This document shows, one piece after another, positions 22,701 through 33,997 of a DNA stretch of 64,000 nt. The stretch's first letter is position 1. Each line of letters opens with the position of its first letter. Under the pieces are notes generated by a model, which saw only the letters and a program-made list of their open reading frames with translations, did no database searches and was not told the DNA's origin. The DNA is from Typha latifolia (lineage: Eukaryota > Streptophyta > Magnoliopsida > Poales > Typhaceae): positions 8,618,001 to 8,682,000 of the forward strand of contig CM034103.1 of NCBI GenBank assembly GCA_019914945.1, given 5' to 3'. A program made the position numbers and the translations under genes.

Positions 22701-24899
22701 TATTATTGAAGGAATTTGGAATATTTAGGTGCTGACATATTTTCATTATTGAAGGAATTTGGAATTTGACCTAAGTCCCTCTTTCCCTCGATCTCTCCCT
22801 CTCATGCGACCTCCTTCTCTCTCTCGCCAAGCCTCATCCTCGACTGTAATCACCGCTATCGCCGTCCTTCCCTTATGAGAGTACGATTTTCCGCTTCGTC
22901 TAGCTTTATGCTTTATCTCACTACCACAACCATCTTCTACCTTCCATAACTTTAACCCTAGCCACAACTTCATTTTCCACCTTCCACGTCTATCTTGCCA
23001 CTCCTGACCTTTGATCAGTTTATCCATCATATCTCTCGATCTATTCATCTGATCGACATAATTCTGGTTGTGTTGGATCCCTGACTTCTAGAGGGACAAC
23101 CTAACAGAAGTTCAAGTCTTTTGGATGACTAGATCGATAATCATTTATCTCCAAAATACCAGTTCTAGATTTGTCTAGAGCTGGTCTTTTGTTGCAATCA
23201 CATCTACCCCTGGGTGGTCATAACATCATGCATCTTTATTAGTTACCATTTATGATTTATTTCATCGTTGTGTTTAAATACATGCTTTGTACATTGTATA
23301 CACATTTAAGTATGCTGATCATGAAATATATGATGTTAGACATTGCACCACATCCTTCAAATTTGGAGTTCTTATTTTTCACGAAGAAGATCATGACGAT
23401 TAGATGATGTGCATGCAACATTAAAGATATTGTTGACTAAATTGAAAAAGAAACAACTTGTTGATAATTTTTAGCAATAACAGCTAGAGTCAATTGTAAC
23501 CGATTGATGCAGTCCTTGTATGATTTGAGTCTGAGTCGGGAATTAGTTTGAATCCCCAAATTGAAGGAATTTACAATCTTAAAAAAATAATTTTAAAATA
23601 TTCATAAAATGTTCGATAAACATGAAACTAAAAGGATTAGATCTGTAAGGGCATGATGTACGTTTTTTTTATATTTGGACTTTCTTGAAATTCAAATTCT
23701 TGTTAGGAGGAAAGGTGATCCGATCCATGGGAGATTTGGAAACTGGTTCAGATAAGCTTATTATTATTTTTCTTATTTGCTGTAGGTGGAGGTGATGCTC
23801 TCATTAGTATGACTACATCTTCATATTTGTATGACTATGGAGGAGGTGAGATAGGGTTTTGTATGACTATGGTGGAGGTGATGCTCTGATTGGTTTGCAA
23901 GTGTCTCCATGTTCCAACTCTCCTTAGCCATGATAAATCTCTTCTACTTCCCTCCTCTGTTATGGCTGCTATTGGTCGACGAATTCAGCCCTCAGATCCT
24001 GCGCACAGTTACGCAAGTCTATGGCCACAGTTGCATAGTATTTGCCCTCTGGTGCGCCGGTTGCTGTTTGATATTGTACAGACAATAACAACACTTATAG
24101 TGACTATCCCATATGTGGAGTGATCATGTCTTCTTTCAAAAACAACGTAGATATGATAGAATATAGCTATGAATAGGCATAGTTGCGATAGCCATAATGG
24201 ATGATGCGATAGTAGATCTACATCCTCAGTTACTTCTCATCTCATAGAGCACCCTCACGTTCTTCATCTCAAGAAGAACATGATTATTCTCCTCGAAGGC
24301 TATCCTTAACTCGTTGAGATAGCTGGATCGACATATGATATCAAGGAACTCAAAATTCATCATATTTTTCCTCATGGATCTAGTGGTGGGCTTAACGAGG
24401 AAAGATAGTTCTGATATCACTAATGATGCAACCCATATAACTCTAATACAAGTAATAATGCGACCTAATGAGGGATTGTAACCGAATTGGTTTGGACATC
24501 AAAAAGGGCTTCTAAAGACTGCTATCTATATGCAGTGCACATCAGGCCTAGCAAGTGCGCAACAGACTCAATAGTCAAGCTCGGTTTTTGAATGTAGTGC
24601 ACATGGGATTGTAGGCTGTGCATTGACGCAGGGCAAATGATCTAGTTCAGCTATGGGACTTTAAAATGATGCTTCTAGGGATTGAAGGAGGCCAATTTGT
24701 GGTGGTTGGACTAAAGGTAGGCCCATGAAAGAGCTTAACTAATTGGTATGATGATCTAGAATTTAAATACGTAGACAAATAGCTAGGACTAATGTTGATG
24801 ATAGTGAAGATGGCTAGCGCTAAAGATGTGAGCCAGAGATGGAGGCTAGTCGTGGGGTGGTAGTGATGATGGAGTGGAGGTCAAGTAGTTGATAGAGGT
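22701..24899. other. Unassigned repetitive or intergenic DNA
   Basis: No gene can be supported. Pyrimidine-rich DNA lies at 22780-23050. Short direct repeats of GTATGACTATGG-GGAGGTGA lie at 23790-23890. An open frame at 23890-24123 has no recognisable domain. On the minus strand at 24226-24420 is a 64-residue frame starting MISELSFLV; it is preceded on that strand by TGATATCAGAACT, which weakly recalls a retroelement primer site and leader, but no LTR could be matched. Confidence 0.35.
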
Positions 24900-25567
24900 A
24901 TAGTTATTAGAACCGGACCGGACTAGGTGATTGAACTGGTGAACCAGTGAACAGACCACCAAAGAAGTTTGGTTTTATTATCAGACCGGATAAGCAATCA
25001 ACCTAGCAAAAACAGACTAACCCAGCGGTTGAACCAGTGACCCATGCAACCTGGCTGATTTTTGGTGAACCGATTGAGTCAACTATTTTTGCAAAGTTAC
25101 ATAATTATCCTTAATATTTAATTATTCTATTATATATCCTAATGATATTTTAGTCCTAAAATTGTGAAATGTTTAGTTTATAACATATTTAGTGTTTTGA
25201 AATTAGTTTTTTTTTACATGTATGTCTCTCAAAATATAAAAAACTTGCATGTATATCTTTTAAAATCTTTATTGTTTTGCATGGATATCGCTTGTAATAA
25301 ACTACCATTAAAATTCGAATAATTTAAATATAAAAAGATTAAAAAAATTTTATTTTTATTTTCAAGTATTTATCTTAGTTAATAGTATAATTACACTACT
25401 TTTATAAATACTTTTTATTTTTAGAATTATTTTAAATATATCTATATATTATTTAAATATTTTTTAAAAACTAGCAATCAGATTGGGTGAACCACTGGTT
25501 GAACCAATAACCTAGTAAGCTGAGTCTTGACCGGGTCAATGTCCAGTCTGGTTTTGATAACTGTAAT
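24900..25567. mobile_element. MITE G (668 bp) with 7-bp target duplication
   Basis: TAGAGGT occurs immediately outside both ends (24893-24899 and 25568-25574). The termini are imperfect inverted repeats, AGTTATTAGAACCGGACCGGAC on the left and the complement of a CAGTTATCAAAACCAGACTGGAC-type end on the right. The centre is AT-rich and non-coding. A duplication of 7-8 bp suggests a hAT-type MITE, but the tips are not canonical, so the superfamily is only inferred. Confidence 0.65.
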
Positions 25568-25574
25568 TAGAGGT

Positions 25575-26389
25575 GCTCTAGTAAGAGAAGATGATGGTGA
25601 GTTGCAAATGTGATTGATGACTGAATGCTATGATTGATTTACAACTTTGCACTGACAAAGAGAGATGAAAGAGAGAAGTCAGAGACAAAAGAAAAGACTG
25701 GGGCTAAGAGAAATAGAAAGATATATCGAGATAGAAGAAAAGATCATCTTATTCAATAATTCAATGCATAAAATACGTACAAACCATAAAGCCATATTTA
25801 TGGGAAATAAAATAAAAAATCTTAAGATAACTAGAACCTAATAAGAAATAAGCTAATTAGTCTTCGTATCTCTCTTGAATTGGATCACGGTCCCACCCAA
25901 GATATAATCCTAATTTGAACAAAGGCTATAGTACGAGATGAAAGGATAGCTACTTTTGCATAGGGATTAGGAAGAATGAGAGGGCAACAACTAATTATGG
26001 GAGAAAAACCAAAGACATCAATGTCATAACTAGAATTTGGCCACAAAGATGCAACAACACTAACATTAAATTATGTTTCTGTTGACTAATAACAAAACTC
26101 AACAAAAAAGATTGCCCCTATCTATCAACGGGGACCCAATGCACGTCCCTCCAACTTTTTAATCTATTTTTTTTCTTTGATAATTTATGAGTCTTTAGGT
26201 CATAGGCTACACAAAGAGGCTAACCTTCTCCAAGCAATTTGATCACCTAAAATTGTCAAAAGAAAATTCAATTGTAATGTCTCAATAATTTGCTCTAGTA
26301 AATTGTGAAAATATAAGACAATTCTAAGACATTAAACATTAAAAGGAGACACTAAACTGAAGTCAAACCAAATGATACAATCTCTGCTC
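25575..26389. other. Non-coding DNA left of LTR C1
   Basis: No ORF of interest. If LTR C1 and its primer site at 26390 are read on the minus strand, this would be the leader of that element, but no gag similarity is visible. The first part continues the sequence interrupted by MITE G. Confidence 0.4.
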
Positions 26390-26401
26390 TAATACCAGCT
26401 T
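26390..26401 (-). promoter_or_regulatory. Primer-binding site of LTR C1
   Basis: GCTCTAATACCA reads TGGTATTAGAGC on the minus strand, one base different from the initiator-Met primer site of the Sirevirus at 1736. It lies at the left edge of LTR C1 and shows that element to be minus-oriented. Confidence 0.6.
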
Positions 26402-27072
26402 GATTCGATCTCCCATTTTCAGACAAGGATCGATCTATTCCGATTTTTAGATCTGGACTGGATTTGACATGGAACCTTGAAATTAGATCCCAAAAGATGT
26501 CGCCGTCGGATCGACGTGAGATTTTGATTCCGAAAAAGAGCTTTCCAACAAATCAAGATTTAGGCGAATCGGATGTTGGGATCTCGAGATATCGTTCGAT
26601 TAGTGGAAGAATGTTGGAGAGTCTGTCTTAGGATCCATGGATGGAGGCACAAGATCCTAGATGATGGTGGATGGTGGTGGACCGACGTTAATGGGGTGGC
26701 ACTAGTGAATAAGTGGTGGTGGACGGATTATAGGAGATGGAAGGATTATGACAAGTGATGGATAGATTGTAAGAAGGGGGAGGAGTGGGCTGCGTGCCCG
26801 ATCGCGTTCGAATGCACATTTTGCGTTCTCTGTATTTGCGAACCTAATGCAAGCGTTCACAAGCGCATTCAAATGCACTCCATCCCCGTTCGAACGCAGC
26901 GTTCTCTATTTTTGTGTACCTGATGCAGGCATTCACAAGTACGTTCGAACACACTTCATTCGCGTTCGAACGCGACAAATAGAATACTTATTTTTCTATG
27001 AAATAAATACTAAAACAAGAATAAAAGACACCCCTAAAGTGTATCAATGCTCAAGACGTCATCGGTGAAGTT
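26402..27072 (-). repeat. LTR C1, minus orientation
   Basis: About 670 bp matching 52605-53395 along its length (shared GAGCTTTCCAACAAATC, GGGATCTCGAGATATCGT, GGATGGAGGCACRAGATCCTAG, CCCTAAAGTGTATC). Its right part carries GTTCGAAC-core palindromes like those of the Sirevirus LTR (near 26803, 26885, 26942 and 26963). A unit starting GCGTTCTC is repeated at 76-bp spacing (26823 and 26899) but is single in the other copy. The exact LTR tips are unclear. The primer site and shared palindromes make a copia or Sirevirus-related subfamily plausible. Confidence 0.6.
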
Positions 27073-27388
27073 CTTTAACCCATAACAGAAAGCATGTATA
27101 GATTTTTGCAAAAATTTACAATGTGGGCTAATGTGTCCTTTAAGTCCACAATGATAAGTAGAAACATCAATTTAATCATTAGATCCATCCCTATATGTCT
27201 TAGCCTTCACATTATACTTTTTATTATGTTTCTTAGTATTTGTCTTATTATCAGTATGAGAAGTATTAATATAATGACAAGATGATTTAACAAAGGAAGA
27301 AGAATAAGAATATACATTGTATTGCACTTTCGAAGAAGAGATACTTGACCATTTAAGATTATATCCTAGCCCTTCCTTCTCCTTTCAT
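27073..27388 (-). pseudogene. gag: Second Sirevirus: gag C-terminal fragment
   Basis: On the minus strand this reads through YHCGLKGHISPHCKFLQ at about 27110-27159, the second Sirevirus knuckle, with the first Cys codon changed to Thr. A Ser/Tyr/Lys-rich spacer lies upstream. It is the continuation of the gag at 30852-32219, separated from it by the gypsy element G2. Once G2 is discounted, the two knuckles lie about 0.9 kb apart, against 0.72 kb in the first Sirevirus. LTR C1 interrupts it on the left. Stops make it non-coding. Confidence 0.7.
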
Positions 27389-28090
27389 TTTACGGACCAG
27401 ATCTGGATCAATCCGGATGTAATAAATTATGAAAGTTTAGATGGTAGTAGCCTCTTGAGTTAGGTTAACCGATATTTGGATGACAAGATATAATTAAAAT
27501 AGTGGAGCAAGGTCAGAATGGGGCAGAACGGTAAATTTGCGGTGGTCGTCGAAGAGTGGCGGACGGCTAAGGGCGATGGTGGTCGGTTGTATAGTAGGGT
27601 GGCTATTGGAAGTGATGGTGGCTATGGGTTGGAGGTAGAATTTGAGTTTCTAACTTAAATATACTCGTAGGAAAATAAATACGATCTAACGACTATGATA
27701 AAAATGGTAAATGCGAGAATAAGAAAATAATTAAACTTAATTAATTCTCAATGCTTAGACTAATAAAGCCCAGTCCCCTCTATATATAAAGGTCGGGTAT
27801 AATGAGTCTTACTCGGACTTAGCTCTAAAGGTTTTTACGACTCGAATTAGGACTTGCCTTAGAGGCTTACATGACTTAATTGAACTTGTCTCAGTGACTT
27901 ACATGACTTAATTAAACTTGCCTTAATGGCTTACATGACTTAGTTAAACTTGTCTTAGTGGCTTACATGACTTAACTAGACTTGCCTTAAGGGCTTACAT
28001 AAGCATAAATCAATTAAAAGATAGATAGACTCAATTCATCAAGCACAATGCCCTTATGATACGATCTGATCTGACCTAACCTGATTTGCA
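27389..28090 (-). repeat. G2 3' LTR (left copy, 702 bp)
   Basis: On the minus strand it begins TGCAAATCAGG and is preceded by the purine-rich AAAATGTGGTAGATTGA, a plausible polypurine tract. It contains five units of a 32-bp tandem repeat starting at 27852, 27884, 27916, 27948 and 27980 (ACTTGCCTTAGTGGCTTACA type). The right LTR has only two such units. A TATATATAAA run near 27781 may belong to its promoter region. Confidence 0.75.
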
Positions 28091-28099
28091 TCAATCTAC

Positions 28100-28760
28100 C
28101 ACATTTTTGACACCTTGTAACGTCCTTGTACTCATAGAGCTGATCATGCAAATTAGTGGACTTAGGTTCATCCTCTACGCTCCTCCAAGTTATTGGATAT
28201 AAAGCGATGCAAGATCTGCTGTCGATTGGGTTGAGCTGTCTACGTAGGCTGAGTTGAGGTAGATGTAGTCTCTAATGGGCCATGTGCTTGGGTTGTCTTT
28301 CTTCTCTCCTTCTTGCGGATCTAGTTCAATTAATCCAACTTGGACTCCATCAGAATAGCTAAGGAGAAAGCCTCATTAGAAGTAGTGGGCCTCAAGGCTT
28401 TGACCTCAGCCTTAATGTCAGGCCTGAGCCCACTAATGAAGGTACTCTTCAGGGCTGAGTTAGACCAGTGAGTGACCTAGTTATAGATTTGCTTGAACTC
28501 TTTCCGGTAAGCTCAAACTATTGATGACTAAGTCAATTTAGTCAACATGGTCTGAAAGTCCTCGTACTAGATCAGATTGAATCGAGCACAAATCGGATCT
28601 GCAAAGTCTTACCAAGACTCGAATGGTCGAGTTCGCTCAGCTGACTAGTACAACCTAATCACGATGCTCTCCAAGTGTAATGATGCTAGCTGGACTTTTT
28701 GGTGGTCGGGCATTCCTTGGTATGTAAAAAATTGCCCCACTTGATAGGTCCAGTCTAACG
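28100..28760 (-). pseudogene. gag: G2 gag core domain, broken
   Basis: The minus-strand reading contains LDFPKFSKGDPLDW, QVGQFF, a YRKEFK-like segment and STFISGLRPDIKAEV. These are the standard core motifs of the plant Ty3/gypsy retrotransposon gag domain, which assembles the capsid. Several stops interrupt it. It continues upstream into a Pro/Ala/Thr-rich N-terminal region (to 30225). Confidence 0.7.
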
Positions 28761-29973
28761 GATCTCCTTTAGAGAATTTTGGAAAATCAAGCTTGACGGT
28801 CTAAGCTTGGATCCCAAAATGTGGCCTATCATCGCAGGCCAAGTGATCTCGTGGTTGAGGTTGCTGGCGTGGGTCATAGGCCCACGGGTCCTACTCATGT
28901 CGTGCCCAGGCTGCATGCGAGTTTGGCTTAGTCTGATGGTGCAGGCCCACCGGGTCGTTCCACTAGTCATCCTTAGGCTAGTACTTGTACTCGTGCTTGG
29001 GGTCATGTACATAAGTCCTAAACTAGTTTGCACGAGGTGGTCAAACTGGTTCGCATAAATCTGGCCTGCCTGGAAACTGTGCACTTCATCACCATCATGC
29101 AAATAACCTAACCTAACCCTAGGGATGAATTTGGAATTTGGCCTAGGGGCGCCGCCATAGCTTGCATAGGGGGCGGCGGCTGGGTTCGATTGTGGGTCGT
29201 CGGCAGTCGGCCCCTGGCTGGTCCTCACCATAGTGGAATGCCAACATGCGACGGTGGAGGGATATTATTCTCCACGGCTCGAGCTGGCTGCATCGGCCAC
29301 AATGGCACGCCTCCAGCGGTCCCTACTAGTCTTGGTGGCTACGGTTGGTCCCCTTTGCCCCACTATAGTGGAGCTATGGTGATGGGACGAACGGTGGGCG
29401 GCGCTCCAGCGAGGTGGGGCTTGGGGAAGGCTATAGTGTAGAAGGGCATCATGCTCGACCATCCGACACTTGCCGGCAGATGCAGAGTCCACCACAGGCT
29501 TGTAGTCGACTCGTGGAGACCGACCGTGGCCTCCGGTGGTCGCATGAATGGTGGCCTCAAGGCAGCGTGGTTGGGGTTTGCTATAGTGGAGAGAACTATT
29601 GTGGGTGATCTGTCGGCCGTCTCCTGTAGCTACTACTAGCCTGGCTCAATTTCGGGGGCACCGTGGATGGGACCAGACGTGGTGGTTTGGGCCAGTGGTG
29701 GCTAGATGGCCGCTAGTGGAAAGCTTGGGATTTCAACCTTCATTTTCACTGTGTGCGGGGAAGATGACTTAGCCCTTGCACTGGCGGCATCTCCGGTGCG
29801 ACAACGGTGGTAGTGAGTGTTTGCAGTGGTGGAGGGGCCTCCACCTCGGCTGGAGGAGGGGTAGAAGCCACATTTTGGGCTTGCTCGACCTCTCCCTCAC
29901 GACTTAGAGTGGATGGTCGCGGCTAATCGATTTATGTTGTGGCCGGCGGTGCTGGCAGCAAGGGGTGGCCGTG
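28761..29973 (-). pseudogene. G2 gag N-terminal spacer, degraded
   Basis: GC-rich DNA between the gag start and core. Open frames occur on both strands, including a minus-strand 158-codon frame at 28755-29231 rich in Pro, Ala, Ser and Thr (residues such as ADDPQSNPAAAPYASYGG). Composition is far more GC-rich than the flanks. The variable linker of a gypsy Gag is the simplest reading; no other gene is supported. Confidence 0.45.
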
Positions 29974-30225
29974 CTAGGCTAGGAGAACAGTCGTCAAGGC
30001 TTGGATTGCGTTCTCAACCCTCTCGGAGCTCTCCGTGGCTCTCTTTGATGATTCTTGCAAGGAGTCCATAGACTCTACCCATGCCTTTGCCCACATCGAT
30101 GGCTCTTCGTCAGCGGTCGCTGGAGATGGCGGTGGCACTAGGGAAACACCCACAGGAATAGAGATGAATTCCTGGTCTTCCATGGTTGCTCCTTCCGCAT
30201 TAGTCTGGGATCGCATGTTATCCAT
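29974..30225 (-). pseudogene. G2 gag N-terminal end
   Basis: An 83-codon frame, MDNMRSQTNAEGATMEDQE..., ending in a helical Gln/Glu-rich stretch (SSKRATESSERVENAIQALTTVLLA). It corresponds to the G1 leader at 36004-36273, which has MRSKNMNEEGTIMEDQE and ends SIQALAEVLLAA. The conserved start and helical end suggest this is the true Gag N-terminus of the family. It lies directly inside the right LTR because the primer-site segment has been lost. Confidence 0.6.
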
Positions 30226-30851
30226 TGTCCGAGAAATGTCAATCGGACATAATAAAATTATAAAAATATAGATGTGGTAGCTTCATGAGTTAGGTTCTAA
30301 TGGCTCTAGTTTCACATCAATTAGATGTCTGGATAAAAAGATATAATTAAAATAGTGGAAAGCTCAGAATAGGGCAGAACGGTAAATATTTGACGTTGCA
30401 GCTGTCGTCGGATGGTGGCGGACAGCCAAGGGCGATAGTGGACGGCCATATAGTTAGGTGACTGTTGGAGGTGATAGTGGCCATGGGTTGGATAAAATTT
30501 GAGTTTCTAACTTAGATCTACTCTTAGAAAAATAAAGACGATCTAACGGCTATGATAAAAATGCTAAATATGAGAATAAGAAAATAACTAAACTCAATTA
30601 ATTCTTAGTGGTTGGATGCTTAGATTAATAAAGCTCAGCCCCTCTATATAGAGATCATGTATAATGAGTCCTACTTGGACTTAGCCCTAAAGGCTTATAC
30701 GACTTGAACTAAGACTTGCCTTAGAGGCTTATATGACTTAATAGAACTTGCCTTAGTGGCATACATAAGCATGAATCAATTAAAAGATAAATAAGCTCAA
30801 TCCATCGAGCCCAATGTCCTCATGATATGCTTCGATCTGACCCAGTTTGCA
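30226..30851 (-). repeat. G2 5' LTR (right copy)
   Basis: Matches 27389-28090, with two 32-bp units (30714 and 30746) instead of five; the ~96-bp difference explains most of the length gap. Its outer end reads TGCAAACTGGG on the minus strand. The inner end is diverged and the primer-binding site is missing. CTCTATATAGAG near 30642 is a candidate TATA region. Confidence 0.7.
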
Positions 30852-31712
30852 TTATTTCCTTTCCTTTTTCTCACATATCCCATGTCATATGTTTCTTACT
30901 ACTCCGAGGTACTTCAAGTTTTGCCTTCCAAGGTATTTCATATTGTCTTGGCTTCATCATTCTTTCGATACCCGGTAGATAAAAAAATAGTTTTAACATT
31001 AGATAAATTTCTAGCAAAATGATTACCGTACCCTTCTTTGTCATAATTTGAGCATTCAAAATTTCTTCATGTTTTGTTTTCCCTTACTAAAAGTTCACTT
31101 TCTTTGTTAGACGCTCTCGTTCTAGTTCAACTTCTTTTAGTTTCTCTTTTAGTTAGTTCAGTTGATCCGTTTTCTTGACTAAATGTCCATGCTCTTCTTT
31201 ATGTTTGCCTTCAAGCTTTTCTTTTTTAGATTCACCTCCTTTCAACTTGGTTAAGGGTTTTACATTTATCCTTTTCAGCTTATATGACTCTTGATACAAA
31301 TCATTGTATGCTCATTGTAATTCTAAAATCATCTATAGAATTTGTAATATCTAGATAATATTCATCTGTACTCAAAGAATTAATAGAAAGTTTAGCAGAT
31401 AATAAAGAAGTAGTGAAAGCAACATAATTTTCTTTTTCAAATTTAGAGTCGTCATAAAAAAAATCATCAGTATCATTTCAAGTGGCCTGCAAAGTTTTGC
31501 CCTTTTTCTTGAGGAGATTTGGACATTCATATGCAAAATGGCCATACTTTTAGCATTTATAACATTGAACCACTCTCTCTTGATTTTTGCTCCTAAGCTT
31601 TGAGTCATTAAAACTAGGGTTAATGGAGGTTCACAAGATCTTTTGTTCTTCTCTATGGCTTTGCTCTCAAGCTTGTTAACTATAGCATTTTTTGATTTCC
31701 TCAAAAATTTGC
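30852..31712 (-). pseudogene. gag: Second Sirevirus: gag knuckle and coiled-coil region
   Basis: The first zinc knuckle is at 31523-31564, read on the minus strand as CYKC-(stop)-KYGHFAYEC; a stop codon replaces one non-ligand position. Downstream come the Lys/Glu-rich region and a segment resembling the pre-second-knuckle part of the first Sirevirus (KTIFLSTGYRKNDEAK against KTVFVSAGIQKEEYLK). Multiple stops and frame changes mark an old copy. The part nearer the C-terminus lies beyond G2 at 27073-27388. Confidence 0.75.
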
Positions 31713-31946
31713 ATATGACACCTTACCTTATAACGAAATTACAGTTTACACCTTGCCTTATAACAAAATTATGATTTAGAGAATATGTGTAGAAAACACC
31801 CTATTGTTAGATCTGTTAGTTAAGCTTAACTAACCTAGGATATTTTCTACACATATTCGCTAAATTATAGGGCTTGATTTACAAATAGTACAAATATAGA
31901 GTGTAAATTGTAATTTGATTAAAATACAGGGTGTTATATGTAAATA
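31713..31946. mobile_element. MITE E, copy 1 (inside the Sirevirus gag)
   Basis: About 230 bp with terminal inverted repeats: CATATGACACCTTACCTTAT at the left mirrors a CATATAACACCCTGTATTTT-type right end, followed by matching ATTACARTTTACACC. It interrupts the gag reading frame. It is related to 63130-63510, which has the same ends (TATAACACCCTACTTTATAA). No ORF. The target duplication could not be settled by eye. Confidence 0.6.
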
Positions 31947-32219
31947 TTTCTAAATTTTTTCATGAATAGATCCGTGATATCTACTTCATCTCTAATAGTT
32001 GTCAAGGCAAGGCGTTTAGACTTTCGAGGTTTTTGATAAGAAGACTTGAAGGTTTGTAACATGCCTACAGGTTGTTTTACTTATATTAAGTCTATGTCCT
32101 TGCTTTACTCAATAGCGGTGCCTTTGGCTTGAAACCTTTCAACCAAGGATCTAAGATTTTTTCTAACAATTCTATTTTTATAAATTCTTTCACATAGATT
32201 AAAACTTGAATGCACAATG
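31947..32219 (-). pseudogene. gag: Second Sirevirus: gag middle fragment
   Basis: On the minus strand, sequence just after the solo LTR continues the gag frame present at 35190-35390; 32215-32219 (CAATG) is the left target duplicate. It then leads into the DLRSLVERFQA-like segment, as in the first Sirevirus (LVENLQTFES region). MITE E interrupts it at the left. Stops are present. Confidence 0.65.
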
Positions 32220-32404
32220 TGTAACAACCCAATCTTAAAAAAAACATTTAATTATGGGCACGACGCGACCGGTCACACTGTGGCCGGCCTCGTGCCCATG
32301 CAAGCTGGGCGCCACACGCCCGCGGCCGCTGCCGTAGCCAACCGGCTGTGGCCAGCTGGCCGCGACGGGCCTCGGCGCTGCAACTACTCCTCCTCCACCG
32401 CCTT

Positions 32405-32620
32405 ATCTCTCTCTCTCTCTCTCTCTTTAAATCTCACTCACTCTCTCTCTCTTTAAATCTCACTCTCTCTCTCTTTAAATCTCACTCTCTCTCTCTCTCT
32501 CAGCCACCCTCTCACTCTACTCTCTCTCTATACCGACACCTTCCCTGGAGCCGCCGCCACCACCGGTGAGACCTCTCACTCCGCCTCTATTTCTCTCTCT
32601 CTCTCTCTCTCTCTCGCCCG
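32405..32620. repeat. CT microsatellite tracts in the family-A LTR
   Basis: Several (CT)n runs are separated by TTTAAATCTCA spacers repeated three times (about 32427, 32453 and 32478), then a further (CT)n run at 32588-32613. Equivalent tracts lie at 51530-51610, 57660-58020 (as GA) and 61405-61450, so the pyrimidine tract is a conserved module of these LTRs. Confidence 0.85.
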
Positions 32621-33997
32621 AGGTTGGGCTTGTCGAAGCCGAGCCGCCGGCAAGAGGCTGGCTGCTGGCTGGCAGCTGGTGCCGGTGCCCTCCCCGCCGG
32701 CCCGGGTCCGCACCTCCCTTCTTTTTCTTCTCTTCTTCTCCTCTTCTTCTTATTCTTCCTTCTTCCTTCTTCCTTTCTTCTTCTTCTTCCTCAGCTGCTA
32801 CTTCTCTTCTTATTTTCTGCAATAATGCTGGGCGCCAAGCCCAGCACTAGTACTAGTGTTCTCTCATTTTTTTATTAATTTTTTTTATTTGTTATTTGAT
32901 TTAGGTATTTCTGTCTTAATTAATACAAATAGATTTAGACATTATTTATTTTAATAATAATACATATTCATCATTATGATTATTATTAATTATAATTAAT
33001 TAATGATTAATTAGGTTATAAACTATTACACATAAATATAGGTAATACTTATATTTATTTATTTACTTATATATATATTAGATTAATAGATAGATTTCCA
33101 AATTATAATTATTAGATTTATATTCTAATATTCTTATGATATACATTTTAAGTAATTCTATTAATTTATTATATATTGTTATTTTTGTAACAAATAAAAT
33201 ACTAGGCTTATGTATTTATTTATATTTTATAAAGTAATCTCTAATTAATCAAGATATACTTATAGTTAGGTTTTCATTTATATTTATATTTATATTTTTA
33301 TCTATAATTAAAAATCTAGCTAGTTATAGGGATAAGTATAAATTCTACAACCTTCTAAATCATCATATATGACATGAACGGATTTTAATCAAATAAATGG
33401 CTAACATCATACTACTTAAATAATTTCAGATTCCAACCCCCTTATTCAAGACCCCGTGGACTTAGCTATCGAGGCTTGATCATTGTCATAACAACGTAAA
33501 CGAGTGGTTGTTTGGTATTTGCTGGTGAGTAGTCTTATCCCATAGACACCTTTCTCAAATTAGGATATATTATATCTTATGTACACACATATTTTGGCTT
33601 CTAACATAATTATATAACTTTATATAGAGATAATTTCAGTCAAGCATATTTTATCATGCATTTGATTAGGCTGATCTGAGATATGAGTACATTGGTGATA
33701 TATAGAGATGATTATACTGTTATGGTTTTTATGTCGGGATGATTTCTGTCATGAGTATGCATGTGATAGACTAGCAAAAGTATACATGTATTAGATACAT
33801 AGTTAGGGTCGGCATTGCATCATTTTTCTCTTGGCTTCTTTACCACATAAATTCCTGAGTTGCATGATCTGTTGTCGTACTGAATATATATGCATATGAT
33901 TTATCATGTATAGGAAATTATAAAAATACATGTGTATGTGATGTGATGTGATATGATGTGATGGCTTGAACGATATCTGGTCCAGACTGGTACTAGA

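Larger units (their letters stand above)
27389..30851 (-). mobile_element. Gypsy element G2, LTR-gag-LTR deletion derivative
   Basis: Two direct LTRs (about 27389-28090 and 30226-30851) flank roughly 2.1 kb that holds only gag sequence on the minus strand; protease, RT and integrase are absent. The flanks TCATT and TTATT match at four of five bases. It is inserted in the second Sirevirus gag. Its LTR shares the 3' half of the G1 LTR at 35391 (the ATTAGATCGT and GAGGCTACCA-type landmarks), and its gag start (MDNMRSQTNAEGATMEDQE) matches the G1 leader, so G1 and G2 are one family. The primer-site segment next to the right LTR is deleted. Confidence 0.75.

Noticed and set aside
23890..24123. A 77-codon plus-strand ORF
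   Set aside because: No recognised domain, no flanking gene structure, and an ordinary length for chance.
32517..32878. Overlapping ORFs of 84-101 codons
   Set aside because: Low-complexity products of pyrimidine repeats in the solo LTR.
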